Origin: Herbaspirillum hiltneri N3
GTDB lineage: Bacteria; Pseudomonadota; Gammaproteobacteria; Burkholderiales; Burkholderiaceae_D
Length of the DNA: 64,000 nt
NCBI RefSeq assembly: GCF_001267925.1
Contig: NZ_CP011409.1
Location: 1,674,001 to 1,738,000 of the forward strand
Direction of reading: 5' to 3'
Each line of letters opens with the position of its first letter. Positions within the stretch are counted from its first letter, which is position 1. Under the pieces are notes generated by a model, which saw nothing but the letters and a program-made list of their open reading frames with translations, had not been told where the DNA came from and ran no database searches. This document shows, piece after piece, positions 1-9,700 of the stretch. The position numbers were made by a program, and so were the translations under genes.

Positions 1-1
1 G

Positions 2-1321
2 GCCAAGGGCAAGGAACGCCTGAGCTCGCTCGGCATGGATGAGCCGGCCTGGGAAGCCTTGCCGGTGACCTTCTGGGACGTCTTCGGCGAAAAAGGCCAT
101 CCGGTGCGCGCGACGATCTCCGACATGGGGCCGCTGATGATTGCACGCATGCTCAATCTGAACGACACCCAGGAAGGCGTGCTGCAACTGGTTTTCAAGA
201 TCGCCGACGACAACGGCCTGTTGCTGCTCGACACCAAGGACCTGCGCGCCATGCTGCAGCACGTCGGCGACAACGCCGCCACCTTCAAGACCGAATACGG
301 CAACATCTCCGCCGCCAGCATCGGCGCCATCCAGCGCGGCCTGATCGGCATCGAGGAGCAGGGCGGTGACAAGTTCTTCGGCGAGCCGATGCTCAACATC
401 GAGGACTGGATGCAGACCGACGCCAAAGGCAAGGGCGTGATCAACATCCTCGCAGCCGACAAGCTGCTCAACGCGCCGCGGCTGTATTCGACCTTCCTGC
501 TGTGGATGCTGTCCGAACTGTTCGAGCACCTGCCGGAAGTCGGCGACCTCGACAAGCCCAAGCTGGTGTTCTTCTTCGACGAGGCGCATTTGCTGTTCGA
601 CGAGGCGCCCAAGCCGCTGCTGCAAAAGATCGAGCAGGTGGTGCGCCTGATCCGCTCCAAGGGCGTCGGCGTGTTCTTCGTCACGCAAAATCCGCTCGAT
701 ATTCCCGACACCGTGCTGGGCCAGCTTGGCAACCGCGTGCAGCACGCCCTGCGCGCCTACACGCCGCGCGACCAGAAGGCGGTGCAGGCCGCCGCCGAGA
801 CTTTCCGCGCCAATCCGCAACTCAATACTGAGACCGCCATCACCGAACTGGGCGTCGGCGAAGCGCTGGTGTCCTTTCTCGACGAGAAGGGCCGTCCCAA
901 CATCGTCGAGCGCGCCTACATCCTGATGCCGGGTTCGCAGATTGGCCCGATTACCGACGACGAGCGCAAGGCCTTCATCGCCTCATCGGTGGTGGCCGGC
1001 ATCTACGAAAAGGCCGTCGACCGCGAGTCCGCATACGAAAAACTCAAGGGTCGCGCCGCACAGCAACCGGGCAATGCGCCGGCCGGCGCGCCTTCCACGA
1101 TCCCTGCCGAGCCGGAGTCATCCGGCGGCGGAGGCGGCCTCGGCGACCTGCTCAAGGACGCCGCCGGCGGCTTCTTCGGCAACAGCGGCGGCAAGGGTAG
1201 CAGCAGCCGTCGCGAGTCTCCCGTTGAAGCGATGGTCAAATCCGCAGCGCGCAGCATCGGTTCGCAGGTCGGCCGCGAAATCATTCGCGGCGTGCTCGGG
1301 TCGCTGCTCAAGAAGCGCTGA
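2..1321 (+). CDS. HerA-like ATPase (DUF853 family), 5' partial
   Basis: This is the C-terminal part of a cytoplasmic HerA/FtsK-type P-loop ATPase of the DUF853 (E. coli YjgR-like) family. The frame is open from the left edge, so the start and the Walker A loop lie outside the window. Visible are a Walker B strand ([11 protein letters not shown]) and a following sensor segment ([11 protein letters not shown]), both typical of the family. The tail is Gly/Ser-rich ([19 protein letters not shown]) and ends in a short basic helix. The SNF2 helicase gene begins three bases after the stop, so the two are probably one operon. The family's role is poorly defined; a DNA-related function is inferred from HerA homology. 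Confidence 0.9.
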   Translation, partial: AKGKERLSSLGMDEPAWEALPVTFWDVFGEKGHPVRATISDMGPLMIARMLNLNDTQEGVLQLVFKIADDNGLLLLDTKDLRAMLQHVGDNAATFKTEYGNISAASIGAIQRGLIGIEEQGGDKFFGEPMLNIEDWMQTDAKGKGVINILAADKLLNAPRLYSTFLLWMLSELFEHLPEVGDLDKPKLVFFFDEAHLLFDEAPKPLLQKIEQVVRLIRSKGVGVFFVTQNPLDIPDTVLGQLGNRVQHALRAYTPRDQKAVQAAAETFRANPQLNTETAITELGVGEALVSFLDEKGRPNIVERAYILMPGSQIGPITDDERKAFIASSVVAGIYEKAVDRESAYEKLKGRAAQQPGNAPAGAPSTIPAEPESSGGGGGLGDLLKDAAGGFFGNSGGKGSSSRRESPVEAMVKSAARSIGSQVGREIIRGVLGSLLKKR

Positions 1322-1324
1322 CCG

Positions 1325-3841
1325 ATGGCGCTTCCGCAGGCGCAGTCCGCCGCCGGCACTTCTGAAGCAAGCGAAGTGCTCGGCCGTTTTCGCCCGCGCC
1401 TGACGCTGCAGACTTTCACGCGTGGCGACGGTGTGCTCGGCTTGCGTCCGGGCGGCCTGTTCGGCCCGCGCGGCGGCAACGTCACCGTGGCGCAGGTCGA
1501 CTGGACCTACCAGGCCGGCGCCGGCCTGCATTGGGAAACCCCGGCGCCGGCCAGCCTGATGGACCAGAGCGCGGCCGCTACCCAACTCCTCTTCAATGCG
1601 CAAGGCAAGCAAGTCGTCATGCGACGCAACCTGCACGCCGAAGCCGACGCGCTCGAAGCCGTCCAGGCCGCGGGTTTGCTGCCGCTGCCGACGGACGCCT
1701 TGCAATGGCGCGCGGACGACATGGCGACGCCGCACACACAGTTATGGTCGCTGCTGCTGGAAAACAATTTCGGCGATTTCTGGGCCGACCGCGTCCCGGA
1801 GTTGCAGCAGCAAGGCTGGAGCATCGTCGTGCGTCCCGGCTTCGCCCACGAAAGCGTCCCGGTCGAGGCCTGGCGCGTCATCGTCAGCCCCGAATCGGGC
1901 GCCGTGCTCGGGAAGGAAGTCGCGAGCACGCTGCAACAAGGTCGCACCAAGATCATTGGCGATTTTGGCGAACCCGGCCGCGCCGCGTGGTGGCTGCTGA
2001 CCATGGGCGTCGAAATCGAGGGCCAGTTCTTCGACCTCGCGCCGATGCTGGCCGACCTGCTGCGACGCGATGCGCGCTGGACCGACGTGCAGAAGATCGC
2101 CGCCATCGACGATATTTCTCTGATTTCATTGCGCGCGCCCGGCGGCAAACGCGTCGATGCCTTGGCGGCGCCGCTCAAGGTGATCGTGTCGGCGATGCTC
2201 GACCTGCTGACCGACGTGCGCCGCAAGGAAGGCGTGCTGCGCATTTCGGCCTGGGACGCCGGCCGCCTCGATGAGATGTGCCGCCGTCTCGGCGAAGACG
2301 GCGCCTCCTACGGCAGCGCCTTCCACTTGCAAAGCGACGCCGGCCTGCGCGAACTGGCGCTGCGCCTGCGCGCCGCCGGCGAGCCGCCGCCGGTGGCCGC
2401 GCCGGCCGGTCTCGGCGTGACCTTGCGGCCGTATCAGCTGCACGGGGTCGCGTGGCTGCAATACCTGCGCGCCCATCATCTGGCAGGCATCCTCGCCGAC
2501 GACATGGGCCTGGGCAAGACCGCGCAGATGCTGGCGCACATCCTGATCGAAAAACAATCCGGCCGGCTCGATTGCCCGGCGCTGGTGGTGTTGCCGACCT
2601 CGCTGGTGTTCAACTGGCAGGCCGAAGCCAGGCGCATGGCGCCGGACTTGCGCGTACTGGCCTTGCAGGGGCCGCAGCGTGAGGACGACTTTGCGCGCAT
2701 GGCCGGATTCGACATCGTGCTGACCACGTATCCGCTGGTGTGGCGCGACCTCGACGTGCTCGCCCGCCAGCAATTCCACCTGCTGATCCTCGATGAGGCA
2801 CAGACCGTCAAGAACGCCGCCGCCCGCAGCGCCAGCGCGGTGCGCCGCCTGCGTGCGCGCCATCGCGTCTGCATGACCGGCACGCCGCTGGAAAATCATC
2901 TCGGCGAGTTGTGGGCGCAATTCAATTTCCTGATGCCGGGTTTCCTCGGCGAGGCGGCCACCTTCGCGCGGCTGTGGCGCAAGCCGATTGAAGAAAACGG
3001 CGAAACCTTGCGTGCGCAATTGCTGGCGCAACGGGTGCGGCCGTTCATCCTGCGCCGCCGCAAGGAAAACGTCGCCGCCGAACTGCCGCCCAAAACCGTT
3101 GCGATAAAACTGCTGCAATTGCAGGGCCGCCAGCGCGATCTCTACGAAAGCGTGCGCGCGGCCGCCGACCAGCAGGTGCGGCGTGCGCTGGAGCGGCGTG
3201 GGTTCACCGGTTCGCACGTGACCATCATGGATGCGCTGCTCAAGCTGCGCCAGGTTTGCTGCGATCCGTTCCTGCTCAAGAGCGGCAAGACCCCTAAAAC
3301 CATCGAGCGCGCCAAGATCGAGATGCTGCGCGACATGCTGCCGTCGCTGGCGGCGGAAGGCCGGCGCGTGCTGGTGTTTTCACAGTTCACCGAAATGCTG
3401 GAGCTGATCGAGACCGAACTCGATGCGCTGGAACTCCCTTGGCTGTCGCTGACGGGCAAGACGCCGTCGGCGGCGCGCGGGGAGGTGGTGGCGCAATTCC
3501 AGCGCAAGGAGGTGCCCATCATGCTGGTCAGCCTCAAGGCCGGCGGCATCGGCCTCAATCTGACCGCGGCCGACACCGTGATCTTGGCCGATCCATGGTG
3601 GAATCCCGCCGTCGAAGAGCAGGCCATCGCCCGCGCCCATCGCATCGGCCAGGACCAGGCGGTGCTGGTCTACAAGCTCATCATCGAAGGCAGCATCGAA
3701 GAACGGATCCTCGAGTTGCAGGAGCGCAAGTCGGTGCTGGCCGAAGGCGTGCTCGGCAGCGACGGCGCGGTGACGCCCAAATTCGGCCAGGCGGAACTGG
3801 ATGCGCTGATTGCGCCGCTGCAGCTGGCGCGGCCGGCCTGA
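1325..3841 (+). CDS. SNF2-family DEAD/DEAH-box helicase
   Basis: An 838-residue ATP-dependent DNA translocase of the SNF2/RapA-like group. The N-terminal ~370 residues are family-specific. The motor follows: Walker A in DDMGLGKTAQ near residue 393, DEAQ box in LLILDEAQTVKN near 489, the GTPLENHLGELW motif, and a C-terminal helicase domain with VLVFSQFTEML, LKAGGIGLNLT and the motif VI arginines of ARAHRIGQ near 768. All motor motifs look intact. It starts three bases after the HerA-like gene and is probably co-transcribed. A role in DNA repair or in removing bound protein from DNA is inferred from the family only. Confidence 0.92.
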   Translation: MALPQAQSAAGTSEASEVLGRFRPRLTLQTFTRGDGVLGLRPGGLFGPRGGNVTVAQVDWTYQAGAGLHWETPAPASLMDQSAAATQLLFNAQGKQVVMRRNLHAEADALEAVQAAGLLPLPTDALQWRADDMATPHTQLWSLLLENNFGDFWADRVPELQQQGWSIVVRPGFAHESVPVEAWRVIVSPESGAVLGKEVASTLQQGRTKIIGDFGEPGRAAWWLLTMGVEIEGQFFDLAPMLADLLRRDARWTDVQKIAAIDDISLISLRAPGGKRVDALAAPLKVIVSAMLDLLTDVRRKEGVLRISAWDAGRLDEMCRRLGEDGASYGSAFHLQSDAGLRELALRLRAAGEPPPVAAPAGLGVTLRPYQLHGVAWLQYLRAHHLAGILADDMGLGKTAQMLAHILIEKQSGRLDCPALVVLPTSLVFNWQAEARRMAPDLRVLALQGPQREDDFARMAGFDIVLTTYPLVWRDLDVLARQQFHLLILDEAQTVKNAAARSASAVRRLRARHRVCMTGTPLENHLGELWAQFNFLMPGFLGEAATFARLWRKPIEENGETLRAQLLAQRVRPFILRRRKENVAAELPPKTVAIKLLQLQGRQRDLYESVRAAADQQVRRALERRGFTGSHVTIMDALLKLRQVCCDPFLLKSGKTPKTIERAKIEMLRDMLPSLAAEGRRVLVFSQFTEMLELIETELDALELPWLSLTGKTPSAARGEVVAQFQRKEVPIMLVSLKAGGIGLNLTAADTVILADPWWNPAVEEQAIARAHRIGQDQAVLVYKLIIEGSIEERILELQERKSVLAEGVLGSDGAVTPKFGQAELDALIAPLQLARPA

Positions 3842-3884
3842 AGCCGCAGGGTGAGTGCCCCGGGCAGAAGAGGGCCGGAGCGTT

Positions 3885-3890
3885 TACAAT
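3885..3890 (+). promoter_or_regulatory. Possible -10 box of a leaderless EamA transcript
   Basis: TACAAT lies six bases before the ATG at 3897, so initiation at the usual distance would fall on or next to the start codon. No Shine-Dalgarno sequence fits in between, and no convincing -35 element is visible. Confidence 0.3.
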
Positions 3891-3896
3891 CAGGGG

Positions 3897-4814
3897 ATGT
3901 CTTCCACCACGCTTTCTCCCTCCATTTCCCCGCGCCGCGCTTATCTTGCCGGCTTGCTGCTCGCCGTCATCGGCGCCATTTTCTTTTCCGCCAAGGCCAT
4001 CGTCGCCAAGCTGATGTACCGCTATCACGTCGACGCGGTGATGGTGATCAGCCTGCGCATGATGTTTTCGCTGCCGATGTTCGCGGTGCTGGCGTTCTGG
4101 CAGGCGCGCAATTCGCCGCCGCTGGCCACGCGCGACTATGCCAAAATCGTCTTCCTCGGCCTGATCGGCTATTACCTGTCGAGCTTCCTCGATTTTCTCG
4201 GCCTGCAATACATCTCGGCCGGACTGGAGCGGCTGATCCTGTTCCTGACGCCGTCTTTCGTGCTGCTGATTTCCTTCACGTTCTACAAGCGCAAGGTCGG
4301 CCTGATCGAATGGGGCGCGCTGCTGGTGTCCTATCTCGGCACCGCGCTGGTGCTGCAGCATGACATCAACACCGGCGGCAACAACGTCGTGCTGGGCAGC
4401 GTGCTGGTGCTTGGCGCGGCGATCAGCTATGCGCTCTACCTGATCTTTTCCGGCGAGCTGGTGCGCCGGGTCGGCGCCATGCGCCTGGTCGCCTATGCGA
4501 TGTGCGTGTCGTCGGTGGCTTGTATCATCCAGTTCTTCATCCTGCGTCCGGTGTCGGCGCTGGTGCAGCCGGTGCAGGTGTATCAGCTGTCGCTGATCAA
4601 TGCGGTGTTCTGCACCGTGCTGCCGGTGTGCCTGACGATGGTTGCGGTGTCGCGCATCGGCGCACCGAGCGCGGCGCAGGCCGGGCTGGTCGGGCCGGTG
4701 TCGACGCTGTTCCTCGGCGCCATGCTGCTGGACGAACCGATCACGGCGATCCAGCTGACCGGCACCGCGCTGGTGCTGTCGGGCATTTATTTGCTGTCGC
4801 GGAAAAAGACTTGA
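3897..4814 (+). CDS. EamA/DMT-family permease
   Basis: Inner-membrane transporter of the drug/metabolite superfamily, about 305 residues. Roughly ten hydrophobic helices form two EamA repeats; the second ends in GPVSTLFLGAMLLDEPITAIQLTGTALVLSGIYLL, quoted only in part here as the conserved E-P-I-T segment after helix 9. The start chosen is the ATG at 3897. The frame extends upstream to 3855, but that stretch reads as non-coding and contains a -10-like box. Substrate cannot be predicted. It follows the helicase gene by 55 bp and may have its own promoter. Confidence 0.88.
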   Translation: MSSTTLSPSISPRRAYLAGLLLAVIGAIFFSAKAIVAKLMYRYHVDAVMVISLRMMFSLPMFAVLAFWQARNSPPLATRDYAKIVFLGLIGYYLSSFLDFLGLQYISAGLERLILFLTPSFVLLISFTFYKRKVGLIEWGALLVSYLGTALVLQHDINTGGNNVVLGSVLVLGAAISYALYLIFSGELVRRVGAMRLVAYAMCVSSVACIIQFFILRPVSALVQPVQVYQLSLINAVFCTVLPVCLTMVAVSRIGAPSAAQAGLVGPVSTLFLGAMLLDEPITAIQLTGTALVLSGIYLLSRKKT

Positions 4815-4857
4815 TTTATCAATTGCCAATGGTGAATGGCGCCCCAAGGAGACCGAA

Positions 4858-5832
4858 ATGACAAAAGCAATCAGGATGTTCAAGACCGGCGGACCCGAAG
4901 TCATGGAATATGTCGACGTCGACGTCGCCGATCCCGGCCCCGGCGAAGTACGCATTCGCCACGCCGCGGTCGGTTTGAATTTTATCGACGTCTATTTCCG
5001 TACCGGCCTGTATCCGCAGCCGTTGCCGAGCGGCCTGGGTCAGGAGGGCGCCGGCACCATCGAAGCCGTCGGCGCCGGCGTTTCCGACTTCAAGGTGGGC
5101 GACCGCGTGGCTTATGCCGGTCGTCCCAACGGCGCTTACGCCGAGGCGCGCGTGATGCCCGCCGATATCCTGGTCAAGCTGCCCGATTCGATCAGCTTCG
5201 ACACCGCCGCCGCGATGATGCTGCAAGGCATGACGGTGCAATACCTGCTGCGCCAGACCTATCCGCTCAAGGCCGGCGAGACCATGCTGCTGCATGCCGC
5301 CGCCGGCGGCATCGGCTTGATCGCTTGCCAATGGGCCAGGGCGCTGGGCGTGACCGTGATCGGCACCGTCAGCACCGATGAGAAAGCCGCGCTGGCGAAG
5401 GCGGCAGGCTGCACCCACGTGATCAATTACAAGACCGAAAATTTTGTCGAACGCGTCAAGGAACTGACCAGCGGCAAAGGCGTGCCGGTGGTCTACGATT
5501 CGATCGGCAAAGACACGTTCATCGGCTCGCTCGACTGCCTCTCGCCGCGCGGCATGATGGTCAGCTTCGGCAACGCATCCGGTCCGGTGTCGCCGTTCGG
5601 CGTGAGCGAACTGGCTTCGCGCGGTTCGCTGTTCCTGACGCGTCCGTCGCTGGGCAACTACATTGCCACGCGCGAGGCGCTCAACGCCACCGCCGACGAC
5701 CTGTTCGCCATGGTCGAAGCCAAGAAGGTCAACGTCGACATCAACCAGCGTTATGCGCTCAAAGACGTCGGCCAGGCGCACGCGGATCTGGAAGGCCGCA
5801 AGACCACCGGTTCCACCATCCTGATTCCTTGA
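4858..5832 (+). CDS. Zinc-independent quinone oxidoreductase
   Basis: A 324-residue medium-chain dehydrogenase/reductase of the Qor type, expected to reduce quinones with NADPH in the cytosol. The GroES-like N-terminus carries GLNFIDVYFRTGLYP and GQEGAGTIEAVG. The Rossmann segment contains AAAGGIGLIACQWA near residue 148, the NADPH-binding motif, and GMMVSFGNASGPVSPF follows. There are no zinc-ligand cysteines of the alcohol dehydrogenase type. The ribosome site AAGGAGA lies eight bases before the ATG. A small membrane-protein gene follows after nine bases. Confidence 0.92.
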   Translation: MTKAIRMFKTGGPEVMEYVDVDVADPGPGEVRIRHAAVGLNFIDVYFRTGLYPQPLPSGLGQEGAGTIEAVGAGVSDFKVGDRVAYAGRPNGAYAEARVMPADILVKLPDSISFDTAAAMMLQGMTVQYLLRQTYPLKAGETMLLHAAAGGIGLIACQWARALGVTVIGTVSTDEKAALAKAAGCTHVINYKTENFVERVKELTSGKGVPVVYDSIGKDTFIGSLDCLSPRGMMVSFGNASGPVSPFGVSELASRGSLFLTRPSLGNYIATREALNATADDLFAMVEAKKVNVDINQRYALKDVGQAHADLEGRKTTGSTILIP

Positions 5833-5841
5833 GGACCGACC

Positions 5842-6015
5842 TTGGCTACCCCTGACCCCGGCAAGAATCTTGGCAAAAGCCCGATGAACCATCCCGATGA
5901 GCAGCCTTCCGGCACCGACGGTTCGCCCAAATTCGGGCGGCTGCTGATCGTGCTGATCCTGGCGGTGCTGCTGATCGTGGCGATCACCTTCGGCAGCGAA
6001 GCGCTGTATTCCTGA
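5842..6015 (+). CDS. Small single-pass membrane protein
   Basis: A 57-residue protein beginning with TTG. A polar Pro/Gly-rich N-terminus (about 30 residues) precedes one strong membrane helix, FGRLLIVLILAVLLIVAIT, and a short tail GSEALYS. GAGG lies seven bases before the TTG, whereas the internal ATG at 5884 has no ribosome site, so TTG is preferred. It sits nine bases after the quinone oxidoreductase and directly before a strong terminator, so it is probably the last gene of that unit. Function unknown. Confidence 0.6.
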   Translation: MATPDPGKNLGKSPMNHPDEQPSGTDGSPKFGRLLIVLILAVLLIVAITFGSEALYS

Positions 6016-6031
6016 TCCGGAAGATGACGGA

Positions 6032-6072
6032 AAAAATCCCGGTCCTGCTCGCGCGGCAGACCGGGATTTTTA
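6032..6072. terminator. Bidirectional rho-independent terminator
   Basis: The arms AAAAATCCCGGTC and GACCGGGATTTTT pair around a 14-base loop. A-tract and T-tract flank the stem, so it can serve both converging genes. Confidence 0.85.
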
Positions 6073-6097
6073 TTGCCGATGCCAGTTGTTGCACAGG

Positions 6098-6772
6098 CTA
6101 TTGCGCCGGCGCGGCGGGTTTGTCGGTGGCAGCTGTCGGCGCTGCGGGTGCATGCTTGTCCAGCTTCAGCACCACATGGCGGGAGACGCCGCTGGGGCCG
6201 GGGAATTCCGAAAACGCGCTGTACACCATGTACGGCATGGCCATCGGCAGCGTCGCTTCACGGCCTTCGCTGTCGACCGTGACTTCATACAGTTTGCGGT
6301 CGTTGTCGGCGCGCGTGATGCTCAGGTACAGGCGGCGCTGGAATACCGGGAAAGCGGTGGTCTGCATCGGCGGTCCCCAGAACGGATCGTAGAACGGTCC
6401 AGGCCCCCAGGGGCCGAACGGACGTCCGCGCCATCCCGGATAGCCCGGGCCGTACCAGAACGGATCGTAGACCGGCTGGGTCACCACCACGGTGCCGGCC
6501 TGCATGCCATAGCTGAACGCCACCTTGAGCGCCGCCCTGGTCCCGGGTGTGTCGGTGAAGCCCAGGCGCTGCAGCTCGGCGCGCACCAGCTGCTCGTAAT
6601 TGCGATATTCGAGACTGCTCTTCTGGTCCTTGGTCGGTGTGAAGACATAGGACTTGTCGGCCAGATCGGCGGGCCAGGCGTGGAAGGCGGTGACGTCGCT
6701 GGTGATGGTGCTAGCGCAGCCTGCGAGCAGGATGCTGCTTGCGGCGAAGAGGATGCCAGACAAGCGTTTCAT
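6098..6772 (-). CDS. DUF4136-type lipoprotein
   Basis: A 224-residue predicted lipoprotein. The signal peptide MKRLSGILFAASSILLAGC ends in a lipobox with Cys19. The mature part has the DUF4136 pattern: an N-terminal FHAWPADLADKSYVFTPT segment, a central LKVAFSYGMQAG, a Pro/Gly/Trp/Tyr-rich loop (PFWYGPGYPGWRGRPFGPWG) and a C-terminal strand region. The last residues are Ala/Pro-rich. The start at 6772 is supported by GGAG seven bases upstream; the frame extends further only as non-coding sequence. It probably sits in the outer membrane facing the periplasm. Function unknown. Confidence 0.85.
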   Translation of the reverse strand: MKRLSGILFAASSILLAGCASTITSDVTAFHAWPADLADKSYVFTPTKDQKSSLEYRNYEQLVRAELQRLGFTDTPGTRAALKVAFSYGMQAGTVVVTQPVYDPFWYGPGYPGWRGRPFGPWGPGPFYDPFWGPPMQTTAFPVFQRRLYLSITRADNDRKLYEVTVDSEGREATLPMAMPYMVYSAFSEFPGPSGVSRHVVLKLDKHAPAAPTAATDKPAAPAQ

Positions 6773-6852
6773 GGTAGTTCTCCGGTGATGACGAGGCAGG
6801 GCGACGATTGGTGGAACTGTTTGGGCCCCTAATCTGTCCCTTTTCTGCCTAT

Positions 6853-6868
6853 CCAATCGGTTGATTGG
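6853..6868. promoter_or_regulatory. Perfect inverted repeat in a divergent promoter region
   Basis: CCAATC-ggtt-GATTGG lies between the divergent lipoprotein and pepN genes, 57 bp before the pepN start. It could be an operator; no known regulator is identified. Confidence 0.35.
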
Positions 6869-6924
6869 TAAAATCGTGTTTTGTTCCTAATGCATTCTAT
6901 TGCACCTTTCCCGGGATCTCCTCC

Positions 6925-9624
6925 ATGCGCACCGATACGCCTCCGACGATTTACCGTAAAGACTATGCCGCACCGACCTATTTTGTCGACACTGTCGAGA
7001 TGGGTTTCGACCTCGAACCAGAGCTGACGCGCGTTGCGACGCGCATCGTGATGCAGCGCAATCCGGCGGCCGCCGGCCGCGACATCGAACTTTACGGCGA
7101 AGAACTCGAACTGGTGCAGCTGCGTCTGAATGGCAAAACCCTGACCGCGCGCGACTATCGCATCCAGGGCGGCATCCTGCGCATCGCCGGTGCACCCGCC
7201 AAGGTCACGCTGGAAATCGAAACCACTACGCAGCCGCAGCGCAATACCTCGCTCATGGGCCTGTACGTGTCCAACGGCAATTTTTTCACGCAGTGCGAAG
7301 CCGAAGGTTTCCGCAAGATCACCTACTTCCCCGATCGTCCCGACGTCATGGGCAAGTACACCGTGATGCTGCGCGCCGACAAGAAGCTATATCCGGTGCT
7401 GCTGTCCAACGGCAACCTGATCGAAGAGGGCGATTTGCCCGGCGGCCGGCACTACGCCAAGTGGGAAGATCCGTTCAAGAAACCGTCCTACCTGTTCGCG
7501 CTGGTGGCCGGGAATCTGGTCTGCCAGGAAGAAAAGTACAAGCTGCAATCCGGCCGCGAAGTGCTGCTGCAGGTGTGGGTGGAGGAAGGCAACCTCGACA
7601 AGACCCAGCACGCCATGGATTCGCTCAAGAACAGCATCCGTTGGGATGAAGAGCGTTTCGGCCTGGAGCTCGACCTGGACCGTTTCATGATCGTCGCGGT
7701 CGGCGACTTCAACATGGGCGCGATGGAGAACAAGGGTCTCAACATCTTCAACACCAAGTTCGTGCTGGCCAATCCGCGCATCGCCACCGATGTCGACTAC
7801 GCCAACATCGAAGCCGTGGTCGGCCATGAATACTTCCACAACTGGACCGGCAACCGCGTCACCTGCCGCGACTGGTTCCAGCTGTCGCTGAAGGAAGGCC
7901 TGACCGTGTTCCGCGACCAGGAATTCTCGGCCGACATGATCGGCAGCGACAGCGGCCGTGCGGTCAAGCGCATCGACGACGTGCGCGTGCTGCGCCAGGC
8001 GCAGTTCCCGGAAGACGCCGGCCCGATGGCGCATCCGGTGCGTCCTGACTCCTTCGTCGAGATCAACAATTTCTACACCGTCACCGTCTACGAAAAAGGC
8101 GCCGAAGTCGTGCGCATGTACCAGACCCTGCTGGGCCGCGACGGCTTCCGCAAGGGCATGGATCTGTACTTCCAGCGACACGACGGCCAGGCCGTGACCT
8201 GCGACGATTTCCGCGCCGCCATGGCCGATGCCGGCAAGCGCGACCTCAAGCAGTTCGAGCGCTGGTACAGTCAGGCCGGCACGCCGCGCGTGGCCGCTTC
8301 GGTGCGCTACGACGCCAAGGCGAAGACGCTGGAACTGACGCTGGAACAATCCTGCCCGCCGACACCCGGGCAAAAGAAAAAGCTGCCGTTCCACATCCCC
8401 GTCGCCGTCGGCCTGCTCGACCGCAAGGGCCGCGACCTGGCGCTGACGCTGGCCGGCGAAAAGACCGCCAAGTCTGCAGCTACCACGCGCGTGCTGGAAC
8501 TGACCCAGGCAAAACAAAGCTTCACCTTCACCAACGTCGCCGAGAAACCGGTGCCATCGATCCTGCGCGGCTTCTCCGCACCGGTGGCGCTGGAGTATGA
8601 CTACAGCGACGCCGAACTGGCCTTCCTGATGGCGCATGACAGCGATCCGTTCAACCGCTGGGAAGCCGGCCAGCGCCTCGCCACGCGCCGCCTGCTCAGC
8701 CTGACCATCGCGGTGCAGGCTGCGCGCCAGTCGGGGCACGTGGTCTCGGTCGATTCCGTGCTGAACAGCTTGCAGCATGACAGTGCGCTGACCGACGCCT
8801 TGCGCGCCACACTCAACGACGCCTCGCTCGACCCGGCGTTCCGCGAACTGGTGCTGACGCTGCCGTCGGAAACCATGATCGCGGAGCAGATGGAAGTCAT
8901 CGATCCGCAAGCCATCCACGCCGCGCGCCAGTTCCTGCGCCGCACGCTGGCCAAAGAGCTTAGCGCCGACCTGCTCAAGGCGTATCGCGACAATCACCAC
9001 GGCGGCGCCTACAGCCCCGACGCAGCTTCCTCCGGCAAACGCGCGCTCAAGAACGTGGTCTTGTCCTACCTGGCCGAGCTCGACGACGAGCAGGCCCACA
9101 CGCTGGCGCAGCAGCAATGCGACAACGCCAACAACATGACCGACCGCCTGGCTGCGCTCGCCGCCCTGGCCAACAGCGGTGCCACCGGCAAGCGCAAGGC
9201 CCTGGAAGATTTCTACAGCGAGTTCGAACAGGAAGCGCTGGTCATCGACAAGTGGTTCACGCTGCAGGCGACTGCGCGCACTGCCGACGTCGAGACCGTG
9301 CGCACGCTGGCTCGGCATCCCGCCTTCACGCTGAAGAATCCGAACCGTGCGCGCAGCCTGATTTTCAGCTTCTGCAACGGCAATCCTTCGGCCTTCCATG
9401 CACTCGACGGCAGCGGCTACGCCTTCTGGGCCGAGCAAGTCATCGCGCTCAATGGCAGCAACCCGCAAGTCGCCGCGCGCCTGGCGCGCAGCCTGGACCG
9501 CTGGCGCAAATATTCGCCGGCACTGCAGGAAAGAATGCGCAACGCCTTGCGCCAGGTCGCCGACACGCCCAAGCTGTCGCGCGACGTCGCCGAGGTGATC
9601 ACCAAGTCGCTGGCCGATAAATAA
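6925..9624 (+). CDS. pepN: Aminopeptidase N (M1 zinc metallopeptidase)
   Basis: An 899-residue cytosolic broad-specificity aminopeptidase, close to the usual proteobacterial length. The exopeptidase motif GAMEN is near residue 265, and the zinc site HEYFHNW near 302 is followed by the downstream Glu in [11 protein letters not shown]. The catalytic tyrosine segment [20 protein letters not shown] is present. The long helical C-terminal domain characteristic of PepN follows. The start at 6925 ([14 protein letters not shown]) matches the family N-terminus; the frame runs on to 6865 without support. The fbp gene lies 76 bp downstream. Confidence 0.96.
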   Translation: MRTDTPPTIYRKDYAAPTYFVDTVEMGFDLEPELTRVATRIVMQRNPAAAGRDIELYGEELELVQLRLNGKTLTARDYRIQGGILRIAGAPAKVTLEIETTTQPQRNTSLMGLYVSNGNFFTQCEAEGFRKITYFPDRPDVMGKYTVMLRADKKLYPVLLSNGNLIEEGDLPGGRHYAKWEDPFKKPSYLFALVAGNLVCQEEKYKLQSGREVLLQVWVEEGNLDKTQHAMDSLKNSIRWDEERFGLELDLDRFMIVAVGDFNMGAMENKGLNIFNTKFVLANPRIATDVDYANIEAVVGHEYFHNWTGNRVTCRDWFQLSLKEGLTVFRDQEFSADMIGSDSGRAVKRIDDVRVLRQAQFPEDAGPMAHPVRPDSFVEINNFYTVTVYEKGAEVVRMYQTLLGRDGFRKGMDLYFQRHDGQAVTCDDFRAAMADAGKRDLKQFERWYSQAGTPRVAASVRYDAKAKTLELTLEQSCPPTPGQKKKLPFHIPVAVGLLDRKGRDLALTLAGEKTAKSAATTRVLELTQAKQSFTFTNVAEKPVPSILRGFSAPVALEYDYSDAELAFLMAHDSDPFNRWEAGQRLATRRLLSLTIAVQAARQSGHVVSVDSVLNSLQHDSALTDALRATLNDASLDPAFRELVLTLPSETMIAEQMEVIDPQAIHAARQFLRRTLAKELSADLLKAYRDNHHGGAYSPDAASSGKRALKNVVLSYLAELDDEQAHTLAQQQCDNANNMTDRLAALAALANSGATGKRKALEDFYSEFEQEALVIDKWFTLQATARTADVETVRTLARHPAFTLKNPNRARSLIFSFCNGNPSAFHALDGSGYAFWAEQVIALNGSNPQVAARLARSLDRWRKYSPALQERMRNALRQVADTPKLSRDVAEVITKSLADK

Positions 9625-9636
9625 ACATAAATGGAC

Positions 9637-9688
9637 GCGGCGCCGTCAGGACATCGACCGGCGCCGCAATGAATCTGCATTCATTTTT
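9637..9688 (+). promoter_or_regulatory. Two adjacent stem-loops in the fbp leader
   Basis: GCGGCGCCG (9637-9645) pairs with CGGCGCCGC (9659-9667). Immediately after, AATGAAT (9668-9674) pairs with ATTCATT (9679-9685), followed by Ts. The second resembles a weak terminator 12 bases before the fbp start codon, so it may end or attenuate pepN transcription. Confidence 0.45.
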
Positions 9689-9700
9689 AGAGAGAGCATC

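Noticed and set aside
7387..9468. A 693-codon minus-strand open frame opposite pepN
   Set aside because: It is the antisense shadow of a highly conserved gene with GC-rich third positions; composition (many His, Gln, Val) is typical of such shadows.
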